A stretch of 64,000 nt of DNA, taken from positions 78,447 through 142,446 of the forward strand of contig JAKSZP010013341.1 in assembly GCA_022478985.1 (NCBI GenBank). The letters are read 5' to 3'. The notes below the pieces were generated by a model. The model ran no database searches. It was not told where the DNA came from and saw only the letters and a program-made list of their open reading frames with translations. This DNA comes from Massospora cicadina. Its lineage: Eukaryota; Entomophthoromycota; Entomophthoromycetes; Entomophthorales; Entomophthoraceae. The first letter of the stretch is position 1. Every line of letters begins with the position of its first letter. Positions 12,139 to 24,105 of this stretch are shown piece after piece. A program made the translations under genes and the position numbers.

Positions 12139-12384
12139 TGGCATTATCAATATAAAGCAAGGGATCTTATCATTGCTCAATTATGAAGTACCCTTAGTTC
12201 TAGCCAATAACAGACCCAGCAAGAAGGTGTCCTCCTGCATGTACACTAACCCCAAAAAACCCGCGACAAAAAAAGGGCAGGTTGCCAATAGGCTCCGCAT
12301 CCCCCTTCCTACCTCTCAAGTGGATGAAAAGGTACCACCCTACCATAACTGCAACACCCCTACCAACATCTTTTGAGGGGGCAA
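12125..12384 (+). other. Post-protease tail and polypurine tract
   Basis: About 260 bp between the protease and the 3' LTR. It encodes a short basic stretch without a recognised domain and ends in the G-rich tract ttttgagggggcaa (about 12371-12384), the expected plus-strand primer site. Confidence 0.55.
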
Positions 12385-13222
12385 TGTCAGACATTCTCCT
12401 TTCCAATCTAAGGAAAAGAATATTGGAGGTATTAGTGTTCCCAATTCTGCTATTATGAGTGGCCCATCTCCTGCCCAATCAGCAAATAATATTATAGATA
12501 TTGATGATATGAGTATCCATGGTGAAAAGACCTTGGCGGATTCTCAGTGGAATCCTAACCAACGGAAAAATATGATCTACCACAAAATCGGCTTAAAACA
12601 GTAATAATTAATAATAAAAATACTCTGACTCCTTGGTTGAATATGGGGAGTATACTATCACATGGATTGGAACCTCTGCAAGGCAAGAGGATGTTACCCA
12701 TTGATGATTGGGTGTGAGTTAACCAATCATTATGATCTGAGTCTAACCACCGCTGAGGTGCAAAGATTTTACTCGAAGATGATAGGGTAAACATTAGCCA
12801 ATCATTACCATCCAAGTCTACCTACCACTGAAATACCCAATCATTACCGACTGAGTCAGACCATTGCCGAGGTGAAAAGATTTTACTCACTGGTGATTGG
12901 ATACAATTCATCAAATCATTACTGCATGGGTTGGTTTTACCTCTAAAAAATTTTATCTTTGATCTGATAGGCCAAAAGCCTATATTCCCTAATTTGGAAG
13001 ACTGAGCTTTGAATTCTTTTGCTTTGAATATTGATGGTCTCAGAGTTTGAACTAGTTTAAATAGGAAAAGCTAGTATTGACAAAGGGACCTTTTCTGGTT
13101 TTGCCCTGCCTGTTTAATAAAAAACATAAAAAACCAAAACAAGTATTATTTTATACTTTTAATAGAAAGTAAAATATTCTGTTTTAAAATATTATTTATG
13201 GCCTCCTCTAGCAGATCCCACA
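12385..13222 (+). repeat. 3' LTR of the gag-protease element
   Basis: 838 bp copy of 8402-9241 with the same TGTCAGACA start and CCCACA end. The high similarity marks a comparatively recent insertion. Confidence 0.9.
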
Positions 13223-13674
13223 TTTATATAGAAAAGACAAGCAAGCAATACAAAGAGCGGATGGAGGTTTAACTGATAAAATTAAGAAATGAGAAGATTT
13301 AATTGCACTTTTTAAGCTATTACATGTTCCTTAATTAAGTTTGACTGAAAGATTGATTCTTGAATAGTATAGTGTATTTATAGAACAAAATTGGCTTTAA
13401 AAAAGTTTATTTTAAGACATCTTAGCTTTTAAAAGAGAAAGAGTTGTACACAACTTGTGATTTGAACCACGTTATGTTTTTTCCAATAAGTTCTAATATG
13501 AGTGCTTTTTTAATCAGGATAAATGCTGTTTTTTATTTTGGGATTAAATGCAATTTTGCTTATTTGAGTTAAGCTGACCAGAGGATAGACATTAATGAAA
13601 ACAAATAAGAAAAATTAAATGGGAAAAACTGCTTAAAGAGCAAAACAGCACCAAAAACAAACTAAATAAACCAA

Positions 13675-15345
13675 CCAGGCTGGCGACGGCAAACCATTAA
13701 ATGACCATGGAAAATTGGAAGGGGGTCAGGGGGCTCTTCCTTGGCATCATCAACACTATGAAAAACGCGGGCTCAGGAGGATAGCAAGGGAGTTGGGGCA
13801 TCAGCAGTGTGGGACTAGATATCGCCCAAGGGAGGCCATTTCAGGTACCATGAACCACAGCAAAGGCTGTAATAAGTTGATACAGACCTTGCTCAGCCTG
13901 GAGACATGCTTCAGGGGATCTTGAAGAAGAAAATTTGATGCAGGTGATTTTTTCTCTGAGGGTTTTTGCAATTGCCACGACATCTAAGACTGAGTCATGG
14001 GCAGCCTTATGAAACTTAATGTGGTCCTACTTGCCTGCTGCAGAAAGGTGATCTGGGATATTGGGGGAGGAACACTTTTGGCCGGCATTGCCACCAACTT
14101 AGCGACAGTTTTGTGGATAGGACAGCAGTCAGACAATGCATAAACTTCAACAGGGAATTGATTATTAGAGCGGAATGGCACTGTGTTTGTTTGTGTGGTT
14201 AAAATTGGCGGGACAATTGAGCGTCATAATCAGTTTGAAAAACTGATATAGGGCAAAGTCATACTGTTAAATAAGATTACCCAATTCATAAACCTCATCC
14301 AATAAGGCCTAGGGATTCTGGTTGTACTTAATAGGAATTAGCATAAGTTTGAAGTTTATCTGACAATTGGAAAGCTCAAATGTAAATGATAGTCCAATTT
14401 GCTTCTCAATCGGCTTGGATGGGTGTGACTGGTGGCTGAGGTTGGGCCTGATTGGCTGCAACGGGAACCATGGAAGCAAAAGTCTTTTGGGGAGAGGGTC
14501 AGGGTGCTATCCAAGACTGAAAACTCCGCGGGATTGGCAAAGGTTTAGGTACTGGAAGAGCGGGACTCAGAGCCAGAAGAAGTTGCATGGGTTGGACATT
14601 TTCTTTTTGAGTGATCTAACTCAAAAAAGGCCATGCAGATTGACCAGCTGCCTCGACGTGGGCCCAAAATGGATGATTGGTGGCAGAAGGGAGAACGGAA
14701 CAGTGGGAGGATCAGCAGATAAATTTTTGTTGATAAGGGCATATTGTGGCAAATGCCCAAGGACCTGCAAGACATGAGGCCCCATACAGGACCACAAACT
14801 GTAGGATGGAATCTGAGCCTTAAGTGGCCAAACCAACCATCAGCTCCTTTTGAAGCACCCTGAATGGAAGTGGTTGGGCAATCCTACAAACTGAACAACA
14901 AAGTGTTGTGTGTGAAGCCAGGTATGAGTGGGGGAGAGGGGTGCCCTGTAACACCAGGGGCACAGTTGCCACAGTGGTAGCATAAGCTTTACAAAAAAAC
15001 CCAAGTTGAAGCACCTCTTAAAAAAGCAAAATTCTATAAACTTGGCGGTTTTTACCACCGCCTGTTCAAATATGATGATTGTGCTATCATCATATGGGAA
15101 TAATTTCTCATATTTAAACCTAAGGACAAAATGCATGCTGCTCCAAGGGAGAACCAGGTGGCTTCTAAGCACTGCCTGGGTATAAGAAAGGTGAATTTTG
15201 ATATCCTTGAGAGGGGCAAAACATCCCATAAATGTGGAAGGACTAGATAAGTCAGTCCTATCGGGGTTTTCCGCCAGATGGAAAATGCTAAGGGGTAATT
15301 TGTTGCTGCACCTTGGAGCAGGCGTCGGGGGATACAATGACATCA
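13675..15345 (-). pseudogene. LINE ORF1, copy C, knuckle damaged
   Basis: The N-terminal block (14840-15343) has PLSIFHLAENPDRTD and the conserved FKYEKLFPYDD, matching copy A. The knuckle region at about 14590-14640 reads CMAFFELDHSKRKC, so the second cysteine is replaced by Phe. The C-terminus (about 13675-13800) retains DAPTPLLS and a final QPGWF, as in copy A, and joins the 3' tail directly. Several frameshifts and stops break it. Confidence 0.65.
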
Positions 15346-15383
15346 GTTGAACTGTTTAGAGGTGGACAAAGTTTGAGTTTAGT

Positions 15384-15684
15384 AGAGGTGGAAGGTGAGT
15401 CAGTAGGACGTACAGTTACCAAACTGAAGGTTGCAGGTTTAATTCCCACCCTTTGCACATTAATCAAGGTGCCAGCTGAAGGAAGCTATTGGCAGTTAGT
15501 AGGTCTAATAGAACGAAAACATTACCCATGCCATAACCAGAAAAATCCAAGTCCCAATCTGAGGTGGAAAAACTTTCTATGATGGAGTTGCCCCTGCTCA
15601 GGTTTCATGTTGATGTTTACTTTCTTTCTTTTGGTAGTGTCCATCCTCTGGTTGTCTTGTCTCAAATAAATAAAATAAAATATG
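15384..15684 (+). mobile_element. tRNA-derived SINE with LINE tail, copy E
   Basis: 301 bp between near-identical 15-bp repeats (aagtttgagtttagt 15369-15383, aagtttgaggttagt 15685-15699). The head is tRNA-like. The B box GGTTTAATTCC (15436-15446) differs from the Pol III consensus by one C-to-T, and an A-box-like GTCAGTAGGAC lies about 40 bp upstream. The 3' end, GTGTCCATCCTCTGGTTG followed by AAATAAATAAAATAAAATA, is the tail shared with the LINE at 4.4 kb. It would be transcribed by Pol III and copied by LINE RT. Confidence 0.8.
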
Positions 15685-15755
15685 AAGTTTGAGGTTAGTT
15701 TTACTTTACTTTTTTTGTAAAATTGCTCAGAATGTTATGTTAAGTGGAAAGAAAG

Positions 15756-17289
15756 TTTATAATGCTTTTTTAAAACTAGTGTTAATGACTTTTAGGATTC
15801 TGAGGAGATATCTCCAAATTAGCAACTATGTTGATTGAGGAAGTTATTATGGCTATATAATCATCAGACTTCCAAGAATTATTATTCTAATTCTTAAGTA
15901 GTTTTTAGTTTATAGACTTGCAGGTGAAAATGCTACAACTTTGGAATTCAAGTTGATAAAAGTTTTAATCAATAGTACGTCAAATTCTGCTATTAATTGA
16001 ATAGTAGGAAGGTATTCTATAGCAGCAATTAATACTAATTTTGATAGACAAACATTTTATTGCATTGTCACCTAAGTTTTAAGGATTAACAGTCATTAGT
16101 GCAGAGGATAATTTCTAGTATTATGTCATATAAGTTATGATTTAATGATGATTGATGCTAAGGATAATTGAGGGAATAATTGTTTCTTACTGATGCCATT
16201 GATTTCTGACAGGTTAGCATTAAATTCCCATTAATCGTCTATTTATATATGAAAAAGATGCCTAATAAAGTGACTATGTTCTCAATGTACTAAATATAAC
16301 TATTATTATTTAAGTTTTCATGTAGGCAATGATTGCCTAATTATTTTTATGCAAACAAGGTCATGTTTCTACCTAAACCACTATTAGATCATATTGCGCT
16401 TCCTATTGTAACACAGAGAGCCTTGTTAATTAATTGTTAAAACCCTTGCAAACCTGTGCAGTTGCCACTTTCTCAAAAAGCGGTGCTCACTACAGGGGGA
16501 TTATGGGCTAACATAATATATTATAAAAAGTCAACAGTATGAGTGGAAAACTTTTAATTGTAGAGGGAATAGCCAAGTCAAGGTAGGTGAGCGCAGAACC
16601 CCTAAAATAGTGGACTTAAAATATGTTGTGATGGAGACGCTGCAAAGATTTTTGATTCGATACATTATCTTGTTATTAAGCAAAAAGGTGCTAAAGAAAG
16701 TATTGCAAAACTGTAATTGCTTGTAAGCAATATGAAGAAATTGAACAAGGATGAAGTTAAGGGGATTTTTATGATTTATTAGGACTCAAAACTCTGGTTT
16801 TCAAATCCATATTCAATAAGCAAAGAATAGTTTTAACAGATAGAACTCTGTAGAAAATGTTATGATGAAACATGGTTCTGACATGAATGAAACACAAGAT
16901 CAAGTCACAATGTTAGTGAAATCCTCAGGGAGAACTTCCACCAAAGATTTATCAACTTATAAAGAGGTATATGAATTGTGGCAAAAGCATCAGAAGTTGG
17001 AGGCATGGAAGTTGATCTGGAAGAAATGGAGAATACCATACTGTTTGACTATCCAAGTTGCAATGTACCGCAGGCCTTTGTCAGGAGAGTTGCTGCTGGA
17101 ATTTTAAAATTCCCACATCATCCAGAATAATAGATTATAAGTATCATCTGCTCTATCCACTGGGGACAATGTATTATCAGAGAGCTCATAGCAGATGTGG
17201 GAGTTATTATTAATTTGGTAACTGTTGTTGGTTTATTTCCTTATGTAATGTCAACTAATTCGCCAGATTTGATTCTACTGGATTACTAA
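15756..17289 (+). other. Decayed LTR-element debris
   Basis: A primer-site-like CGGTGCTCACTACAGGGG at 16481-16498 matches the one at 18184, so an LTR probably ends near 16480. Its 5' limit is not visible. The 16.6-17.1 kb stretch has short gag-like open frames (16862-17107) without a recognised motif. Confidence 0.4.
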
Positions 17290-18183
17290 TGTTCTGTCAG
17301 GGAAGTTTCCTGATAATGTTTAAAAAAGTGTTCAATGATTAGTTTACCTATAAAAAATAACATTATTTTTTGAATCAATTAGGTTTTGTCACCAGTTGAT
17401 AAAGGTTTATTGGAAGTTGCTGAATAATTGACAACGTTTTTATTGGAAGCAACTTGCGGGTTAGCCTAAAAGGCAACTTGACCTGCTATTAATGGGTAAA
17501 AGGTTCTATACCTAGGTAGGTTACTATCTTAATAATGGTAATCCGCTGGGAGTAAGTAATAGCAATGTGACAAGCTATATAAATATCCAACCTAGGGAGG
17601 GGTCATGCCCTAGTCATTGGTGAAATTGATTAGGCGGATAAAGTAGTCATTATTTTGAATAACTCCTAAGGGCTAAATTCAAAGAGAGAGATGCCGTTCC
17701 TATTGAGGCACCACTGGAATGGGTGAACACCAAATTTCATTTTGTATATCCCTTAAAAAATTTATATAAAACCATTAATTCTGTTAAATTTGGAATACTT
17801 TACATAATTTTTATACAATTTTTATTATGATCTTTGGTTAGAGTGGAGGAGATAAATTAATATTATCTATTTTGTCTTGTGCCAACACTTGGGATTAGAG
17901 TTGTAGGGATAGTTTTCCCTTGTCCAAGTGGTTCTTTATTCTAAGTGGAAAGTTGAAGGGGAAAGTTCCCTTGTTATCCAGAAGTACCTTCAAATGAAAT
18001 GAAAAAAGGTTTTTTAGTACCTTTCTATATAGGAAACCCTGAGCAGAATTAATATTTGATGTAAAAACTCGGCTGGATAATAGTTTTCTACTATTACCAC
18101 TGACCCACAGTTATTATTACATAATCAATAACCTATTAGCGCACACATTAAACATGTGCATTAAACTCAAAAAAATTTGCATC
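17290..18183 (+). repeat. LTR, partner-like copy at 31928-32800
   Basis: It starts TGTTCTGTCAGG and is followed at once by TGGTGCTCACTACAGGGG (18184-18201), a TGG-starting primer site also seen at 16481 and, reversed, at 62465-62482. Scattered similarity to 31.93-32.80 kb includes ggttttgtcaccagttgat, a block beginning aatgggtaa, and a shared gaggcaccac. The copies are old and diverged, so the boundaries are approximate. Confidence 0.5.
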
Positions 18184-18266
18184 TGGTGCTCACTACAGGG
18201 GTAGGTGAGTTCTCTTGACAAAGCTTACATCAGAAATTATCATGTAATGTCATGCAAGAGTGAATT

Positions 18267-19320
18267 TTGGATGTTGTGGATGGAATTAGAAACAGTGAAC
18301 AAGAATATGCTGAACTTGACATCACAATAAATCTAACTAACTTGGATAAAAAGATGACTAAAGCTGAGGAAGAAGAAGAACTAGTCACAAAGGTTAATAA
18401 TGATCTTTATAGGCTTTCACCTGTTTTAAGCAGGAGACTGAAATCTTTAAGAGTTAGGTTTCAGAAGGCTGAAAAAGAAGCGGATAAAGCATGATTCTGC
18501 TGAATTCAAAAAGACGCATTGCAAATCCTGAATTGTTTACAGGGACTTAAAAATCATAAGTGTGATTGCTCCCCAGATGGAGGCAGATGGAGACAACAAC
18601 AATAAAGATAAAGTTTCTCTTGGGGAATTACAATTTTTATAGAAATATTCCTGGAGCTTTTTAAATCTTGAAGATGACCCCCAAATTACCCATCTTAAGT
18701 CAGTTTACCAGGAATGTACCTTATGCCTTGATAATGACAGATGAATTTCATAGTATACCGAAATTCCTATCTTACATTAAGGTAACGCTCTGGCATGTTT
18801 CCGCCTACTTGAAATGACAATGTTTTGATACAAAAACCGCTGGAAAGTAGTAAAAGTTAAGAACTGCTTAGACACTGCTTTTCAAAATATGGTGTTACCC
18901 TATCTCAACGGGGATAAGTAATTTTACAGCAATTCCAAAGAAAAAAATATGACTGAGTTTTGTAGTCTTAAGAGTATAGTTAGCTGAAAACAGAATTTCA
19001 TGGGATTCCAATGCAAGAAGGCTGAACCTTAGTTACTTTCATTGACCAAATTAACCAAAAGAAAATCATAGCAAGAAAAAGTTCTGTCAGATTGCAATCC
19101 TTGTATAGAAATCCTGATGGTGCTTCAGCCATAAAGAGATTCCACTATGCTATGTTTTTGGCGCTTGAAAACCAGAATTCCACATCTCAGAGGGTGAGTA
19201 TTTCTAAATTTTGAAACATATGTCATTGATCGAGCTGATGATAATAACAAGACTGTCCTGGAACTATAGATGAGTGAACACCCAGAACCCAGCAGGAATA
19301 CCTTATATTCAGTCATTCAT
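18267..19320 (+). pseudogene. Degenerate gag-like ORF
   Basis: It begins 66 bp after the primer site at 18184 with a 75-codon acidic and lysine-rich coiled-coil-prone frame (18267-18494). It continues in broken frames with KKYD, QEG and TFIDQINQKK, then RLQSLYRNPDGASA (about 19020-19190). Position and composition suggest gag of the LTR element starting at 17290. No knuckle or protease is seen before the next element begins. Confidence 0.4.
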
Positions 19321-19567
19321 ATTGATGGATGGAAAATGAAAAAGCATCTGTGAGGGCTATCCAGGGATTTACAGAATGGAAATTATCGCTAACAATTGAT
19401 CAACGGAACTTTAACCTTTACAAATTTTTAATTTTAAAATTTTTTAATGAAACTAAAATGGCAGTAGGAAAAAGAATGAAGTGATAGTGGTACCTTTCAG
19501 AGATCGCTGCTTAATTTCCTGAAAAATGGGAATAGAAAGTAAGTGCACTGCCATTTGAGAGTATTTC

Positions 19568-19594
19568 TTTTTTTTTAGTACTAGATGGTCCCAA
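19568..19594 (-). mobile_element. Tiny A-tailed retroposon scar, copy 2 (27 bp)
   Basis: On the minus strand the insert reads TTGGGACCATCTAGTACT followed by nine A. It is flanked by perfect 17-bp repeats, ccatttgagagtatttc (19551-19567 and 19595-19611). Its 3' end equals that of the inserts at 6138, 23351 and 25636. Confidence 0.85.
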
Positions 19595-20248
19595 CCATTT
19601 GAGAGTATTTCATGATTCAGTTTTAGCGGATTGAAAGTTAAAATATTTTCAATTTTAACTCATATCTGACCTTCTTAGGTGAATTAACATCAATTTTTTT
19701 GGCAAGAATATTCATGGCACCGCAGCCATGCTTAGTGCAATGCTAATGATGCCTTTAGCGGATGGCAGGTTGTTCCCACGGCTAAGCCACATATGGCCAG
19801 CTCCACTGAGTCAGAAAAGGATTGACCACGACTGTACCTGTCAGGGATGAGCTCATTACAAATTTTTTGGGAAACATGTCAGATGGGCAACTTTGCACCC
19901 AAAACTAACTTTCAGCATTATTTTTGGTGGAGTATGACTTGGCCTCCACATAAGAACTCAAACCTGTTGATACTCCCTCCAAAGGCCCGCTCACCCTACC
20001 TTCTGCTAGTAATGACTTCTTCCCTCCGTCAACTCCTTGCACATCCTCCAAATTGTGCACACCAACTCTTTAGTGGTAAACATGGAAGGTGAGGCACAAT
20101 TCTAAGGGGATATGCCGTTACCCACCTCTTATCTACCACATGGGCTGCTTGTCTAGGGCAACAAGAAGGATGGCCGCTGGCTTTCTCCCCTTTTTTTGTC
20201 CAGGATAGAATTTCTCCTAATCTAGCCTCAGGAGTTGTTGTCCAAGGC

Positions 20249-20539
20249 TTACATTACCCATCCCTTTTCAGGATGGGTATAACCTCCACCAGGAACTTGG
20301 GCCACCACAAAATCTTTGTATGCCATAGAAATATTACTTTTCAAGATGGAGGAATTCTTCTGGGGAGTACTAGGAGCATCCAGGTGTGCCACGTGGAAGG
20401 CATACACCAACTCACAACAATTGTCACAGTTTTGCACACAGACCCATCTATTCTCATATGAGGGAAAGCCATTCCACATCACCAGGTACTGTACCAAGAA
20501 ATGCAAGAGATGAGGCGCCAAAATATCTTCCACATCCAC
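20249..20539 (-). pseudogene. Integrase C-terminal chromodomain
   Basis: A chromodomain-like segment closes the pol frame of the minus-strand element: VEDILAPH, then QYLVMWNGFPSYENRWV and ELVYAFH. This matches the usual VE-I, YLVKWKGY, ENTWEP and ELVEEFH pattern. Such domains direct integration to marked chromatin. A C-terminal extension of about 40 residues follows before the stop. Confidence 0.75.
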
Positions 20540-20704
20540 TTCTGCCTAGTCTTTAATTATCACCGGCTCAGAGCCCACTGGCGGCGTGTCTTTAAATGGC
20601 AACAACTGGGAAGCGTGGAAGATGGGCTGCTGTTTCCTTTGAGCGGAAAATGCCAAATGGAAAGAGCCATTGTTAAAATCCTCAACGACCTCATGAGGAC
20701 CTAA

Positions 20705-21770
20705 CTATTTGCCCCAAAACTTCTTCAAGGGCACCTTAATATACAGGTGGCGGGTATTGAACATGACCAAAGAACCCATTGTGATCTCAATAGTGGGAAG
20801 CCATTTCCGATCCACAAACCACTTATAATTGCTGATGGCCTTGGTCAGATGCTCCCAGACTATGAATTGAGTGCTCCAGATCCGCTGCACATGTTCCGCT
20901 GTTGCAGGGACCTCTGTGCAAAGACTTGTCCCAGGAGATAATGAGGGTTATACCACAACGTGGCCTCATAATGAGAGAACCTCATGGATGCAAGGGAGGC
21001 ATTATTGTAAGCAAAATGAGCCAGCGGAAGGTTATCCGCACAAGTATCCTGCATGGCAGTGGTATAACACTGAAGATAATATTTAAGGATATGGTTGAAC
21101 AATCCGTTTGACCGTCCTACTGGGGTGATACACGGTAGAATGGCATGGCTTAGTTTTTAAGATAGCAAGAAGGGCCACCCAGAAGCACGCTGTAAACTGC
21201 AGCCCCAGTCACTCACACTTTCCTTGGAAACCCTAACATTGAGAAGTCATGCTACACAAAGAGCCAAGAAGTTTCCTCTTTGAGGATTGGATAGAAGAAC
21301 TGGGAATGTACAAAGAAAACTTAGTAAAACGGTTTACAACAACCATAATCGCGTTATACTCATTGGGGATAGGGAGCTCAACAATGAATTGAATGGATAC
21401 CAAGGTCCACGGGCCCTCGCTGCTACAAGGGATAGAGAAGGACATTCTGACCAGAGCAATTGGATTTCACCTGTGCGCTTGTTACACAACTAGCAGTCCA
21501 CACCAAAAAGTCCTTATAGATCCCAGTACAGTGGTACATCCGCTTCACCAAGTTGAGGAATTTTTTGTTGCCTAGATGGCCCACCACCAGTGGGTCATGA
21601 TAAGCCCAAATCACTTCAGCGTGGTGGTGAGTCAGCACGCACAATCTTGACTGAAAATAAATCCTCTCTCCCCCAATAAATGATGGGACTGCTAATGTTT
21701 TAGCAGTGCCAGCTGGTTGAACAACTCCAGGCCCTCCATACAGGTTGTCTGAACCACCAACACCCAAGCA
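20705..21770 (-). pseudogene. Integrase, fragmented
   Basis: The HHCC zinc-binding region is seen at about 21500-21660 (HHHAEVIWAYHDPLVVGHLG, then the pair TASCVTSAQ). The catalytic core follows (EGPWTLVSIQFIVELPIPNE, VVVNRFTKFS at about 21300-21420), then a late core segment (DTCADNLPLAHFAYNNAS at about 20990-21050) and the C-terminal domain (about 20705-20890). The first catalytic aspartate position reads Gln in IQFIVELP where relatives have VDFI. Several frameshifts are present. Confidence 0.7.
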
Positions 21771-21899
21771 GCCAGAGGCGCATCCAAGGTCTAATCTGAT
21801 GCTGAAGTTGCTGGAGGTTTATTGATTAAGATTTGGGTTGAAGGAATTATTGTAGCTACTATAGCTCATCCGCCTCTGCTGGACTCATTGCAGGGTTGT

Positions 21900-22990
21900 G
21901 AATCAAAAAGTCAGAAGTAATATTTAAGGAAAGTTTTTATGAATTATAATCAAAAATAAACTTACAGAGGTTGTGATATGTCCAGGCCTGATGATGCGCC
22001 TTCTTCTATGCTTCCAAAAATACATAAGGGCATTATGATTTGTCTACATTGTCACCTCATACCGTGCGCCCTGGAGAAGGTACTGCCAGTGGGTAAGAGA
22101 CCATGACACAGTGGCAAACGTTTTATTATAGTGGGCCATGACTGTTTCAATAAAGTGAACTTGCAAAAAAGTAGGCGACTAGGTTTTCTAAACCATCATG
22201 TTTTAGTAATACTGGTCCACAGTGGTAGATGAGGCGTTACATGCTACAATAAATTGCTTGATGGGATCAGCATGCTTGAGAATGGGAGGAGCCAGAAACA
22301 CCTCTTTGATGGAATCAAAATCCTGTTGGCATTCTGCCATCCATTGATATAGAACATTCATTCCAGTCAGGGGGGCTCAGTGGCATATCTATCTTCAAGA
22401 GGTCAGAGGAGAATTTTTTCAAGAAAATGATTGCGTCCAAGAAGCTCTAAAGCTGCTTCTGGGTCATAGGAGTGGGCCAATCAAGTATCACCTTAAGCTT
22501 TTTGAGGGAATGGCGTCACCATTCTTCAGGATCAAGTTACCAAAGAAGATAGCCTCCTCCTTGAAAAAGTCGCGCTTGTAAGATTTTACATTAAGTTTGG
22601 CCTTGTGCAAATCAGATAAAACCGCTTCCAGGTCCTTTTTATGCTGCTTGGGAGTAGGGGAATGCACAAGGATATCATTGATATATGTTACTGCACAGGA
22701 GAACCAAATCTCGCCTGCCACGTCATTAATCATCTGATGAAATGTAATCAGGGCACTTTAAGTCAAAAGACATTATGTGGAACTGGAAGATCCCTCTTCT
22801 GGTATGATCTCAACAAGCCACTCCTGCCCTTCCGCCACCCAAATTTGGTTGAATGCATTTTTGAGATCGAGTTTCAAAAGCACCCAAAACTTTACAATCT
22901 CCTGGACAATCATCTTCTTGAGGGGAAGGGGGTAGGGATTGTTAACTATTATGTTGTTAAGATTCCCATAGTCCACACATGGCCTCAAGG
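21900..22990 (-). pseudogene. Reverse transcriptase and RNase H, YIND variant
   Basis: The RT blocks read CVDYGNLNNIIVNNPYPLPL (about 22925-22985), LKLDLKNAFNQIWVAEGQEW (about 22820-22880), and the catalytic box as TYINDILVHS (about 22660-22690). Asn replaces the first Asp of YxDD, which would abolish catalysis. RNase H traces include SLTHWQYLLQGA and NHNALMYF (about 21990-22110). The same YIND change is present in the neighbouring plus-strand element at 26.85 kb. Confidence 0.75.
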
Positions 22991-23350
22991 TATCATCAGC
23001 TATTGAGCAAACAATATGGGTGAGGCAATAGGCAAGGTCTTCCTAAAAACTTACCCTTTTGCGAACATTTTGATTAACCACACCTCCAGGGCCTTGTCTT
23101 CCTGCTCTGTAAAATGTGTTAGGGGACAGTTAATGGTGATTACAAAACTGTCAAATGGAACGTCAGATCATACTTAAAGTGAGTAGGAAGCCAGTTGGCT
23201 TTTTCTATATCAAAAATATCCTGGAACCAGGCCATGATGGTTTTATCCGTTGGCAGCACTGTGGGGGATGGCATTGAGAAATCAACCCCACCGCCCTTGT
23301 AAGAGAGAAAGTACTGATCAGTGGAATCTCACCCTCACATGGAAGTTCTC

Positions 23351-23396
23351 TTTTTTAGCACTAGGTGGTCCCAACCTAAAGGGGGGATACACCGAT
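23351..23396 (-). mobile_element. Tiny A-tailed retroposon scar, copy 3 (46 bp)
   Basis: On the minus strand the insert ends GGTTGGGACCACCTAGTGCT followed by six A. Perfect 17-bp repeats, ctcacatggaagttctc, flank it at 23334-23350 and 23397-23413. It interrupts decayed protease-RT linker sequence of the minus-strand chromovirus, so it is younger than that element. Confidence 0.9.
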
Positions 23397-23399
23397 CTC

Positions 23400-23760
23400 A
23401 CATGGAAGTTCTCAAATGACAAAAGGTTGCACTTCATGTTGATGCATATCTATTGCTGCTGCCACCAACCAACCCCCAGGATATTGGGAAAAAACAATTC
23501 TGGTACCATAGTAAAATTATTGCAGAAGCCAACCCCATTCACCAATAATGCCACTGGGCGCAACACTGGGTAGCAAGTCATTGAAGCTGATGATGCACTT
23601 AAAACTGAGGACCCTACATCCAAAGCAAGGTCCAATCCCTGAGCAACCTAAAAGCTCATGAAGTTTCCAGAAACTCATGTGTCAACAAGAGCTTTAAAAT
23701 TGTCACGTGAGTGCTCAAATGGATCTTGACTTGTAACAAAAATAAACCTGTTCTTGTCTC
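23400..23760 (-). pseudogene. Aspartic protease of the minus-strand chromovirus
   Basis: KALVDT is followed by a stop in place of Gly or Arg, then VSGNFMSF (about 23650-23700), which matches the DTGAxxxFM active-site pattern. LFFPNILGVGWW (about 23465-23500) matches the ILGVEWRRKF strand of the element at 54 kb. A tiny retroposon has landed just downstream at 23351. Confidence 0.6.
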
Positions 23761-24105
23761 TTCACTAAGGTGCAAGACATTCTAGGGAGGGAAGAGGTGT
23801 ACACTGGACCAACCCATCAGTCCATCCGCTGGAGTGGAGGCTGAGCTCGCCACCATTGAACAAAACCAGACTCCGTTGCTTCTTCTGAGTAAAACAAAGG
23901 CACCAGCGGATTCATTTACACCTGCTCCCCCAAAGTGGTAGCATCAACTATGAAAATAAAAGCATTTTAACTCACAATAGCGAGATGAGGAGACAAATCA
24001 GCAGCCTAGTAATAAAATAACACCCCCAATCTTGCAACCTGTGCCTGCCAACCATCTCAAGAATAAGAGGAAACCCACGTTCCTTCTCACTTGACCTAGG
24101 GTAGG

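Larger units (their letters stand above)
8402..13222 (+). mobile_element. Non-autonomous Ty3-like LTR element (gag-protease only)
   Basis: A complete LTR-to-LTR unit of 4.8 kb. The LTRs begin TGTCAGACA and end GATCCCACA. A primer site follows the 5' LTR and a G-rich tract (tttgaggggg) precedes the 3' LTR. The interior holds gag, a zinc knuckle and an aspartic protease, then about 260 bp of tail. RT, RNase H and integrase are all absent. The protease is clearly related to that of the complete element at 44749-52923, so an autonomous relative could supply pol. The 5-bp flanks (tatgt, tttat) do not form a convincing duplication. Confidence 0.85.
13541..15755 (-). mobile_element. ORF1-only LINE derivative (HAL1-like), copy C
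   Basis: A minus-strand unit with the same plan as 176-2102: ORF1, a short 3' UTR with the GTCTAT and TGGTCAGC words (about 13576-13592), then an AT-rich tail. The ends are less sharp. aaatgctgtttttta at about 13523-13537 resembles aatgcttttttaaaa at about 15757-15771 and may be its duplication. A SINE sits in its 5' leader at 15384-15684. No ORF2 is present. Confidence 0.65.
19612..24105 (-). mobile_element. Chromovirus (Ty3/gypsy), minus strand, 5' part missing
   Basis: Read right to left: protease, RT, RNase H, integrase, chromodomain, then a polypurine run (gaaaagggatgggtaa) and the start of a 3' LTR (TGTAAGCCTTGG) at about 20252. That LTR matches 24106 onward and 29303 onward (ggccagc, gtggtagataagaggtgggtaac). 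Its far end fades by about 19.6 kb. No gag or 5' LTR is found on the right, where the opposite-strand relative starts at 24106. The left limit is uncertain. Confidence 0.75.

Noticed and set aside
18184..18201. CACTACAGGGG at 16486 and 18189 as terminal repeats of a CACTA transposon
   Set aside because: No inverted partner CCCCTGTAGTG is found at a fitting distance, and the word sits directly after an LTR within a TGG-starting primer site.
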